Notes under the pieces: generated by a model
What the model saw: only the letters and a program-made list of their open reading frames with translations
What the model was told of the DNA's origin: nothing
Database searches by the model: none
In this document: in pieces, positions 36,447-47,900 of the stretch
Layout: the number at the start of each line of letters is the position of its first letter
How positions within the stretch are numbered: the first letter of the stretch is position 1
Position numbers and translations under genes: made by a program
DNA from: Owenia fusiformis
Lineage: Eukaryota > Annelida > Polychaeta > Sabellida > Oweniidae
Reading direction: 5' to 3'
Length of the DNA stretch: 64,000 bases
Assembly: GCA_903813345.2 (NCBI GenBank)
Contig: CAIIXF020000005.1
Span: forward strand, 37,387,375-37,451,374

Positions 36447-37070
36447 AACTTGGCGTTTTCTTAGTCTTGTCTTAGAAAAATGCATTTATTATCCAGAAAA
36501 CATAATATTTGTATTTTGATAACACGATCAATGGGGAAATCTGAGACTTACAGGTGAAAAAGTACTCAAGAAAGTTGAATAAACAAAAAATATGAATCCC
36601 GGGATTGTGACAAAAGTGAAGTTGTTTAGTTCAGTGTTTCGCCACCTATCGGTCCTTTTCCGCCATATTGGATTCGAGGTACAGAAAATTTCAAAATATT
36701 ACAAATATCATTGAAAATCCAAGCCATCACGACATTGATCATACTTTTATATGTTTTTATACAAACCTATGTTTATTTAAAGTACTCTAAAGATGAAATT
36801 ATGACCATTTATGTGTTAATATTAGATATTTTTACCCTGGATAAAAACGAGCCATCCAGTATTTTTCGCTTTTTTCAATATTTTCGTGATTTTATATCAA
36901 AATTGTTTTTGTTCAGTATTAGATCATATTTATTGCAATAATGGTGAAGACAAATTCTGAGCATGGATAACAGGAAGTGTTTTTGTGTTATTTGTCACTA
37001 TTACAATTTCATTCATGAAGATTTTCACCACAGATTTTATTTGTCAAGTGGATAGGAGACTCTCATCTTA

Positions 37071-37955
37071 GGGGCGGGGTCAAAATATCGATGTTCATAT
37101 GGAGACGAAAGTACTTTCGCGAGGGGGGAGGGGGTTTTTGGGCACTTTCGTTGACCAAAAAAACATTGATAATTCGGATCTGATATACAAAAAATAATTG
37201 GACTTACCCACTTTTTCTGGCGCTATGTTCTGATAAAAAGGCTTGTTTTCAATAGTTGTGAGCTTTTTTGTGTGATAGGTCCAAAATATCGGTAGATAAA
37301 GACGATAATTCGATCATTTTTCAAATAAATTCCGTACTTTTCCCTCCTCCTTTTGAAGAGTTCAGTGCAGTTAAGGTACAGCTGGAAAGTAACATTTTGG
37401 TAAAAAATTGCTATACCTGCACATGTTATTTTCTGGTACAAAATAAAGTATGAAGGCATGTATCAATTTCCTTGCTTTTTTCAGGAAAGTATCATTACAT
37501 TGTCTTCTTTTAGAATATCTGGTAGGCGTTCAATGGGAACTCCAGGAAATTCTGATATTTCACACTTTGTGTTTTTCCAAATTTTCTTTCAAAGTTTCCA
37601 GACAACACAGGAGCTACCATTGACCTGTTTCCAGGTTTACTAAAAGTAGACAGTGTAATGATACTTTCCTGAAAAAAGCAAGGAAATACACACATGCCTT
37701 CATACTTAATTATGTACCAGAAAATAACATGTGCAGGTATAGCAATTTTTTACCAAAATGTTACTCTCCAGCTGAACCTTAAATTGCAAACGTGTGTTAA
37801 TTCACCGTAATAATAACCCGGCAAATAGGATACGATTATGCCAATGTTTTTTTTGAAGTGACCTAAGCTTTCGTCTAGAGGGGGGGTGGGGGGGTTGTTG
37901 TCCAAACGAAATTACTTTCGTCTCCATATGAACATTGATATTTTGACCCCGCCCC
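37071..37955. mobile_element. Harbinger-like MITE with TTA duplication, interrupted by a TTAA MITE
   Basis: The ends GGGGCGGGGTCAAAATATC and GATATTTTGACCCCGCCCC are followed inward by CATATGGAGACGAAAGTA and its complement. TTA flanks both ends, as in PIF/Harbinger elements. The inner element at 37371-37782 is a later insertion. Confidence 0.85.
37371..37782. mobile_element. TTAA-type foldback MITE, copy 2, nested
   Basis: It runs from TTAAGGTACAGCTGGAAAG to CCAGCTGAACCTTAA, with arms of about 145 bp, and is flanked by TTAA as in piggyBac-type insertions. It is the better preserved of two copies. Confidence 0.9.
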
Positions 37956-38261
37956 TTACTCTACCGATGGGAGGCTAGATTGAAAATTCTTGAAGAGAAA
38001 AAATCGAGCCCATTTTGACTAAACGCTGTGCTGAGTAGCGTTTATATTACGCTATATATTTGAATCAATACATAATTTTTTTTTATTTGTTGTTACCTTA
38101 TTTTGTTCCTTCAACAGTCTGTTGTTGTAGTAAATCAATGTTCTATAAGACAACAAAACTTTTGAATTTAGATTGCAGCCATTTTAGGTATCGGGGGATC
38201 TCTACATGACTTTCGAAAGTAAAGATTTGCTACAAAATAACTCGCTTTAGCTAAATATGAA

Positions 38262-38335
38262 TAGTCACGTGATCTTTCAGCGCCAATGCCCATGCGCATG
38301 TAAAGTACAATGCGCATGTACACGCATGCGCAAAA
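38262..38335. promoter_or_regulatory. Candidate promoter: E-box, CCAAT box and NRF1-like sites
   Basis: In an otherwise CpG-poor stretch, CACGTG (38267-38272), CCAAT (38283-38287) and three GCGCATG/GCATGCGC sites (38293-38332) lie within 70 bp. Such clusters mark housekeeping promoters. The only candidate downstream gene on the plus strand is the small membrane peptide at 41085. Function is inferred from motifs alone. Confidence 0.35.
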
Positions 38336-39388
38336 AGTTAAAAAATGGTACGCACCAGGTCTGAATTTCTCCACTCTAACTGCAAATTACACAACAAGTA
38401 GGACTTATTGTCACCATGCGTCATGAAAAGGGCAAGTTACATTCAATTTCTTCTTAAATACCGTTAACTTATTCCAGCGTATCTGCTGGAAGTTGGAGAA
38501 AACCACTTCACAAGACGGTATATTTGAACGTTCCGTCAGCTGGCTTTTGAGAAAGCTGTGTTCAGTAACTTTCATCAGAGAATATTCATATTGTTCATGT
38601 AGGCTATGTGGCTTATTTATTTGACTGATAGGTGCATACTGCATACCTGAATGATATATATCCTGTAGTCCTATGCCATGGTAATGCATAAACCCTTATC
38701 TTTGGCAGTCACAATGGAGTTGCTGGACTTATGGCTGATAGATAAATGAACATGGAAACAAACCTTTCAGTCATGTCCGATTACCTCTTTCAGAGGCTGA
38801 CTGATCTGATAGAACAACCTTTGCACGCCCCCTATCACCCATCTCCGAATCGTGATGGCTGAAATTGCTGAAATTAGCTGCTTTATATCCATACGTTCCA
38901 GGTTCCCTTTATCTCTATCCTCTGTTTGTGAAAGTCTTCAAGTTATCAGCTGCTTCTGTGTTGATCAGGACGTTTATTCTCGACAATTGCGGTTTTGACG
39001 GAAATTCACAAGATCAAATTCTTTGCAGATTTCCAAATGAATGTTGACAAATTGTTGAACTTCACAAGAACAAAGCACTTGCACAAAATTAGTGCCGATA
39101 TTATGACCCATGAAATAAGAATGAAGTAATTGAAAACTTGAAATGGAGCTAGACCTCCTATATTTGTAATAGAATCCGACACTGCCATTGTCAGGGTGTT
39201 CTGGTGTGCATTTTTCAGAACTTAAAATTCTACTTTTTAGTTCATAACTCAAGAACAAGTACATGTTTTATGAAGTTAGTTGATTAATAAGATGAAAGAT
39301 AGATGGTACTGACTTGGGAAATGCTGCATACTTTGTTTTGTACTTAGATTAAATCTTAGTGACTAACTGTGTTTATTTTTTATTTCAG

Positions 39389-39419
39389 TTGCAGTCTATT
39401 CTGTTCTCAAGAATATAAG
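39389..39419 (+). other. Possible 31-bp non-coding exon
   Basis: The acceptor TTTTTTATTTCAG and donor AAG|GTAATT enclose 31 bp. It could join the promoter-like region at 38.3 kb to the last exon at about 41.0 kb. This is weak. Confidence 0.2.
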
Positions 39420-40678
39420 GTAATTATACTGAAAATATTCAATTAGATTTTTTGAACTGTAGAAATGCATTTATGCTGCCGTATTGTTTTTAAGGCCATT
39501 ACAGTTAGTATTATAATTTGTTTGTTATGTTTTTATGCTTTTATAGAAACCAATTTTATCAGTCTTGTAAATTGGTTTCTATAAAAGCTACGATCTGCTC
39601 GCTAATTCAACTGAGCAGCTTTATTATAATCGATCCTTACAGTGGGATGAAAAGTCATGTGATCACTGTTCATCAACTAATGGGTTGTTCGTTATTACAA
39701 CTTCAAAATGATGGGTCATTTTATGAAAATGAATAGGTTAATCATGTAGCCAGTAGCTGTTTTTGCATTCACGAATACAAGCTTAGTTGCCTTATTTCTG
39801 CCAATTTTGCCAAGATTTGCTAATCACTTAGAGAGACAGAATCTAGGTACGTAAGTAGACTCGTTGTTAATTTGAAATATAAGTGAAACAGAAATGGTGC
39901 TAATTGTGATTCTAATTTTCAAAAAATGCATCTACTTATTTTGAAAAATGGATTCACCAAAGAAATGCTACTCTCTCATGCCTTTTTAAATGTTTCATCT
40001 TGGACATTATCATTTTGAATTTTTAGCTCAAGTTTTTCAACCCAAGTCGAGAAACCTGAAATGTGTTGGTTTTGAGATTTCTCCATTTAGCTCTCTTATC
40101 CCAATATGAATGTGTGATTTCAAAAATGGGTAATCCACTCTGAAAGTGAAGTATATATCAATTAGTATGTCCCTGACATTTTTGTATTAGTAACTTGGGG
40201 AGATGTTTGTCACTCTTACCTTTCATTATTGGCTAAATCAATTTATTTTTCTCCTTGTTTGATGTCACTTCAATGTCGTACCTATTAACTACTTAGGTCC
40301 TTTGTAGATTGTTTTGATATGCGGCTTGAATATGTCTTAAAAGTACAATGTTATTATTGAAACCTCAGATGAGCAAAACCATAGAAAACCCTTTATCATT
40401 CTGATTAAATATTAAAAGTACACTTCAATATTGTCAATATGTTGGCATTTGCATCATCCAAATGAATCAATATTTTGATTGGCTAAATTTCACAAATACC
40501 AGAAGGGGTTTGGGTTCTATAGTTTTTATTAACACAAGCATTGGGATTTATAGTCCTCATGATGGTAGGGTGATTGTTGTTATCCTTATTATTGTGATGG
40601 CAGCCTGTATTTTTTTGTTATCATGATTCCAGGAGAATATGGGATTTTTTCAAATTCATAGATATGCTCAATGTTATG

Positions 40679-40863
40679 CAGGGTTTCATTTGCAACAGGC
40701 GATTTTCCCCAATTTTCACAAAATTGCCTGTTGTTTTTAGGGACTTTTCAAAATTTCCATGTTAAATTCATGATTTGGATTAATTGTACCTGTTGTATTC
40801 ATTAATTTTGCCTATTGTATTCATTTATTTAGCCTGTTGTAAGGAATTCTAGTGAAACCCCTG
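40679..40863. mobile_element. CAGGG-ended MITE
   Basis: It runs from CAGGGTTTCATTTGCAACAGG to AGTGAAACCCCTG (185 bp). GTTATG before and GTTATA after it form an imperfect 5-6 bp target duplication. Confidence 0.7.
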
Positions 40864-41084
40864 GTTATAGTCAATGTAGTATTGCTCTTTTTATTATTTA
40901 ATCAGCAAAGATTAAGTATATTAATGATATAAGTAGACATCATGCATCATCAACTTCAATATTTACAAGATTTTCAAATGGCATTTGTGTTCATTCAGAT
41001 TTCCAGTTCAGGAGAGTTGTCAATTGAAATTCATGTCATTATTCATTGTCATCATCGTCTTCATCGTCTTCTGGTTTATTGTTA

Positions 41085-41213
41085 ATGGCAGTCATTCACC
41101 GATGGGATAAAGATTTGATAGCCTACGTCATACTTGTTTTTGTATCTGTACTAATTCTACTGGTGATCATTAGAAGGGAATGGATAATTAGGTTTAACTC
41201 AAAAATGACATAA
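41085..41213 (+). CDS. Possible 42-aa single-pass membrane peptide
   Basis: This short frame encodes a charged N-terminus (MAVIHRWDKD), about 19 hydrophobic residues (LIAYVILVFVSVLILLVII) and a basic C-terminus (RREWIIRFNSKMT), the layout of small regulatory membrane peptides such as SERCA regulators. A possible acceptor (TTCATTCAG, 40998) lies 87 nt upstream and AATAAA lies 63 nt after the stop (41276-41281), so a complete last exon is plausible. A second short hydrophobic frame (41033-41110) overlaps the start in another frame. I recognise no family. An AT-rich region can make hydrophobic frames by chance, so confidence is low. Confidence 0.3.
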   Translation: MAVIHRWDKDLIAYVILVFVSVLILLVIIRREWIIRFNSKMT

Positions 41214-41275
41214 TCCAGGATGATCTGAGATAACGTGTGACTTGTCCTAGAAACAGTTCTCTGTTTAACATATTC

Positions 41276-41281
41276 AATAAA
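41276..41281 (+). terminator. Candidate poly(A) signal after the small peptide frame
   Basis: AATAAA 63 nt beyond the stop codon of the 42-codon frame, followed by a TG-containing stretch. Confidence 0.3.
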
Positions 41282-41903
41282 TTCTTGAAAAAGTGTGACA
41301 GAATTTTTATGCTATTCATGGATATCCACAATTTCAATAGAATATAAAATTGTTGATATTAGTCACATTAATTTGAAGAATTAGCGTTTCAGGCACGCAC
41401 ATAATTCATCATCTGGTTGCTTAATGCTTTGTCATCCTAGATCTCTATATGGTCAATTCTAGCAATCACCAATTTATATTTTAGCTAAATAATTACTAGC
41501 TGTAAATTAATACAAAAGACACAAGATGACATGACTGTACTACAGGTCACATTTATTTGTGCAAAAATATACATTTTAACTGCTTTCATTCTCTAGTTAA
41601 ACATCTAATGAAGCATAATCTGTGAAATACAAAGAACACACAATAGTTTACATAAAATCACTAAGACATTAAATTCATGAAATCAATGAAGGATGGAAAG
41701 CTGAATTCATCGAGGCATTCATCATCTTGTAATTTACAGATGATTATGGCAACACAGAAACAACTGGGGCTATTTGGCTTATAAAAGTCATGATGTTGAA
41801 CCCAGTGTCTATGAAGTAGACGTTCATTGTTCAGAGCCTATTTCCTTGACTTCATGTTAAAAAGTGTTTTTGATTTATTTATTAGAACTTGGATCTCAGT
41901 CTA

Positions 41904-44900
41904 TTAACATATACTAGATTGAGTCCTTGTACTAGACATGGATGTTGTGCTTGCTACACTTGTTATTCCAGTTTTCTCATTTCTGGAAATCATACTCGGA
42001 CTTCTTTCTGGTGTCTGTTCACTCCTGCTTTCCTCTAAATTACCCTCATTTCTTTGGTATTCTCGCTGAGAAGACGTTTCTTTCTCTTCTATGATGGCTT
42101 CTGCGAGTTTTATGTAGATTTTCTCATTTCTTTTCTGACTACCCTTTTTCCGGTTCTCAGGAGTTTTACGGCATCGGAGTATGTTTAAGTATGCCTCCTG
42201 GTATTGTTCATTCATTAAGCCATATATTAGTGGATTTACGGAACTACCGATGTATACCGTAATCTGGCAGTACATGTGGTACGTTTTCGACAGCACTGTG
42301 TTCCAATCAATTATGCTGCTGATTGTACACGGAAAATAAGAGATGGCGAACACGATAAAGATAACCATCATCATTCTCGTAAGATGGCGCTCATGTCGCT
42401 GATTGTGTGCATTCAGAGTTCTCGCATTCAGCATCGTGTGTGAGACGCGTCGATGGCTTTCACGGGTAACACGATAAATGAAGGTGTAACAATAAATGAT
42501 TAGCAGACAGGGGATGACGGCTCTTATAATCAACAGAAATAACTTGAACGACTGACTGTCGTGCGTCAGATACAAGTTACATGTTACCATCATCGCCACA
42601 TAGCCAAATTTTCCCCAGATTTCCAGTAGAGCTGGTATGAGGAATATTCCAGGCAAGACCCAGCAAGCGACTAACATAAGGATTATGTTACGACGTGTAT
42701 AAAGCCTCTGGTAGCCTGCCAAGTCCGTCACCAGCTTGTAACGATTCCAAGCAATAAGGGCGATGTTGATCAGTGTTGTACCTGGAAGTACAATGATTAT
42801 AAAAATGTAACCTTAGGACTTGGCATGGTTAAAGATGTGACAAAAATATGATATTCCTAGACTTATCTTTAAATTAACCGATGCAGTGTATGTTATAAAA
42901 ACATCTCTTTTTATACCAAATTCATGAATATCAATTTACTTTTTTCTCACAAAAGCATTGGGTTTGCATGATCAGTTTTCACTCTCAAGATTGGCAGATA
43001 TTGATGTATAATACTAAGGATGTTGCAAGAGCTGCGATGAATCGTGACTGTTGTGGTTGAAGCAATTTGGTAAAAAATTATCAGCGTCTACCAGTGCTTT
43101 TGATGCCATTCTTCATTTTAAAAATAGATGTGTTGAGGCGGCCTCATTGCGTGTAGTATTTTCATAATCAATAGTATTCAGTTTCTTAATGAATATTGAC
43201 ATGATTTTTTTATACTATTAGGGGTAATGCATTTTGTGTATGATTCCTTTAGTTCTAATATTTGGATTTATGGGCTCAGAGAATATTTTTCACTAATTAC
43301 CATACTCTATTATATTACAGGCCCTTAGCCAAGGGAGTTCAAGCTCCACCCCCCCCCCCCCCCTTTGTGATATTTTTCAAAATCGTGCAGTTTTTCATCA
43401 TTCTGAGCACTTTTCAAGTGATTTTGAGCCCCCCTCCCCCCTAGCCAGAATATTTTTCAAAATCATGCATATTTATTATGATGTAATAGTTAAAATGATT
43501 TTAAGAGCCAATTTGAAAAGGAGCCTTGTAACCTTCAATGAGGAAATACCTTAAGATATGGATCAAATTAGGTAATCAGGTTATATTTGTAATCAACTTA
43601 ATGTGACTTAATAACAATAATGCATGATTGAATTTTTGAGAAGAATGCTAAATCTGTTTTGTACATATTAATTAAAATTACAGTGAAACCTCAGTATGTG
43701 AATACCATGTCTGTTTTCTTCCAGAAGAACACAATACGAACAATTCTTTATGATCGTATCTATTATTTAGATGTCCCATTGATTGAAGTGCGAGACTATT
43801 GAAGCCTTTTAGGTACCATTGCAAAACATCTCTGTAGGATGATTATCTCACCAAATGATGTTTTTCTACTCTGTAGTTTTTTATGCTACCCTGTGGAGTT
43901 ATTTTGCTGTTCTGGAGTTATTTTGCTACTCTGTAGAGTTGTTTTGCTACTGTGGAGTTATTTTGCTACTCTGTAGTTATTCTGCTACTCTGTGGAGTTG
44001 TTTTGCTATTCTGTGGAGTTATTTTGCTGTTCTGGAGTTATTTTGCTACTCTGTAGAGTTGTTTTGCTACTGTGGAGTTATTTTGCTCTTCTGTGGAGTT
44101 GTTTTGCTATTCTGTGGAGTCATTTTGCCATCATTTTGAGGATAGGCATACAAAACTTAACTCTTAAAGTATAGTTAACTACCTTACATTGATATTTTGC
44201 AGTGGTTCCATGTTTAATCAATTGAAACTGTTTCAAACTGTTCACTGAAGCTAGGTTTACTGAAAGTGGATACGATTGCTTTTATGGTTTATTACTTTGA
44301 GAAGACTTTATTAGAGAAAGAAGATCAATGTCAGTTTAATGAGGTTGAGTAACATTGGAGAAATCTGTCTTCTGTTTACCTATTTGGACTTGTTAGACTT
44401 CATCATGATATGGATAGCTAAATTATTACCATATTGGTAAAAGTCTGACAATCTAGTCATCTGTCTTGGCTATGGTCAATATTATGTGTTTTCTTTCACC
44501 CGGAAGGGTTTTGATTCATTTTTTATCACTAAATTTATGATTATCGATATTATCAAATTTTGCGCAATTATCACTATTAAATGTGCTACTGCTAATAACT
44601 TCCCTCCCAAGTGTTGTTATCAAATTGTGAACAGTAATTATCACTTTTATCGCAAATTATTGCAATCGTGACGTTCCACATGTTTTGGCCTCAAAGAGAG
44701 GATGATCTGTCTTTGAATGAGGCCAGGACACTCACCCTCTGGGTATATCATCAGTGTTATATGATGGATGACTCCATAAATGATTTGGTGTTTGCTTCTA
44801 ATATCTAAATCGATGGTTCATCACAATAAAAGAGTAATCTCCTGTCCCACCCAATAAAGATTTATATCACTTGCTAATTTTAATTAGAAGTTTCCATTTA

Positions 44901-47900
44901 CAGTAAAATACTGTGTTGTTAACCTTGGTTAACAAATTTTGTTCATTTATATTTAACAATGCCATAGTTATGATAAAAAATTAGGCAAAGCTAAATAAGG
45001 TATATTAACTTAAGTGTCACAGATACTAGATTTTGTTCCGACCCGCAGAATTAAGCATCGAATCGTAACAAGGAACAAAAATTCAACATTTCAGTTCAGT
45101 TCTGGAACAGTAAAATCTTATCTTTTCATATCATTGAGCCCTCAAATCGCCACAAAGGCAGCATTTTTCATTTTTTGCACCGAAAGTAGCTTATTTTTTA
45201 TTCCTTATCGATCAACTTATTTTATGCATGCTAAATAGAATGACAGTTCTGAACCATTCAAAGCCAAAATCAAACAATTCAGATTTTTTGATTTGATCTT
45301 TGAACCTTTCCACAGTTTTAGTTGAAAATTAGTCTGAATATATGTAAATTTGAATCTGTAGAATGCTGGTGAGGTGGTAAGATCTAGTCAAGTTGTCCGA
45401 TGCAATGAATAATAATTGAATATTCATATAAATTATGTATACGGACTGAAGGATTGTTCTGATTTGATATTTGCTGTCAATGACTGTTTGCTACGCACAA
45501 TGTCCATAAAACAAATTAGATTTACTAAACAGTTTGTTCATTTGTCCTTTTTTGTAATTTCAGCTCTCGTAAAAACAAATAAGGTCTTCAATTTACAATT
45601 TGTAGACTACATTAGCCTAGATTCTGCCTACTAAAAGAGTCAATCTCCGTATTATTTGATCCTAAAAATGAATAATCAGATAAAAAAGGCTGAAATGTCC
45701 TCTCTTAAAGGTCAACAATCGGGCATATCATGTTCAAATCATAACTGAAAATAGAGCTGTGAAACCATAAATATAGCCCTCTCCCTCCCATCAAAGCATA
45801 TTCAAAACAAACCCAGACCATACTGTGGTTTGTTTCCATAGCAGCAGGTATCAGGTATTTTTCTCCATTTGTTATTATGAAAATCACCTGTTGTTTTGAC
45901 AAAGTCTGCTACTGTTGTCATGTTCAAATTATACTTTCCAATAATTTTGTTTTCAAAATTGTTTTCATGTTTTATTTGTTCTCAGAAATTTTGATGAAAC
46001 CCAAGGTGTGCTTCTAAACTTCTTTGATAAAAGTTTAATGTGTTGATTTGAGACAAGATTATTGAGAGATTTCATGAGGCTCCTCAGTTGAAACTGCATT
46101 CATATTTACTCTTTGTGTTAATGCTCAGTTGTAACCACTGGTCCCTATTTACTGAAAATTGAGTTCTGCAAATGAAGCAAGTAAATTCTGCTAGTGAAAA
46201 AACGTAGAAGAGTGTTCTACAAGGGGCGATCCATATATTTTGATAAAAATGCTCTCATTTTATGATCTTTTTCAAATACTAGTATCTTTCTAATTTTTTC
46301 AGAACATATAGATTATACAACTGAGATTGATAGAGGTCAAATATATTTTTACGTATAAGCTACTGCAAAAGTTGAAAATGATATAAGCTGACTAAACTTC
46401 AAAGGTTTTTATTTTTAGCTCAATTTAGGTAAGCTGTAAAAATGTAATATCTGAAAATGATTAAGAAAGATTACTGTAGCTGATGAGTTGCATGTCTGTA
46501 AGTTAGGAATCATATTATTGAATGTATTTTGGTATACTTGATTGCACTTTTTGATTGAATATAGGCTTCACGATCAAAGAATTATTCTCTAATTTAATAT
46601 TTATTTAAATGAAGTTGAGTTTTCATAAATGTATTATATAACAAACCTGTTAATGTGTAGCCAAGGAAACCAATGAATTTGCAGAGGTTTCCAGTTAAGT
46701 ACCATCCATCCATGGTATACGTGTACATGCTGAAAGGAAGCACCCCGAGCGTGAAAACAAGATCACAAATGCTCAGGTTCAGCACAAACACGTTAGAAAT
46801 TGTCTGAAGTTTCTTACTGGTCTTGAACGCTATCAAAACCATAAGGTTTCCTGAAAATATAAAAATAAATGACCTTTTAGTGACTGGACTCAGAGATTTG
46901 GAAATGGAATTGCATTTTTTTCTGGGGATGGAATTTCTTCATCATGGCTATTTGAGTACTAGATGCAGTCAAGTAAAGAATTTGAATATATTTGTGAAAA
47001 GTATGAAGTTATAGTTAAGACCAAAAGAACTATTATCTTATGCAGAAGCAGGCATACGGTCCTGGGCTTACGATATTACACTGATGATAAATAAAATTAA
47101 AAAATAATTTTGCTGAAACTTGAATCAGAATGTAATATACCACTATTTCAAAAACAAAAGCATACAATACTGTATGTACACTTAATTTGAAGCTTCTTAT
47201 TTTATCTGATTTGCTGTTTTGAACAATTGGTGCCTACTTAATTTGGCAGACATATTGCAATGCACTAATGGTACTAATTTACATGGAACTAAAATTACCG
47301 GGAGTGGCGGCTACTTATACAAGTAATTAAAGCCAATTAACAAGTAATTAGTCTCAGAATAAATGTAGCACCTTGAGAAAAAAATCATTGAATAGAGTGT
47401 ATTCTGTATTCTAATAGTACATTTTATATGCTTAATTGTAATTTTTAATGCTTTCAGGTGGGTGGACTGTTTGAGTAAAGTTGTCAAGCAAGCATTATAA
47501 AGGAAAGGTCGTATGATTTCATAAATTGATTAAGTACAGATAGAATGACTCTATAAATTGATAAAATACATATAAAATGACTTAAATGAATAAAGTGTAC
47601 ATAGAGAATGAATTTAGCCTGACAGTGACAGCTTATTCCTTTTATGATATTTAATAACAGTGTATCACGCTCATGTATCAGTTTCAAGATTTATTCTTTC
47701 AATGGAAAAATGTTATATCTCTTCCACAAGCTACTAGATAAGGTAGATGCACATTTTTATACATACGATAGTAGCTAACAGTTATGTTTCAGTTGTCATA
47801 TTTATGTCTATCATTCATCACTGATACTTAAGTTGATTTTTGTTGTTTATATTATCTCGTGATACAGTCGCGCATTTATGCACGTAATATTGCATCATTT

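Noticed and set aside
36711-36941. 76-codon frame with a hydrophobic start
   Set aside because: Its composition follows the AT-rich base content; no charged border pattern, promoter or poly(A) support was seen, unlike at 41085.
43855-44174. Phe/Leu/Tyr/Cys-rich frames
   Set aside because: By-products of the TTTTGCTACTCTGTGGAG minisatellite.
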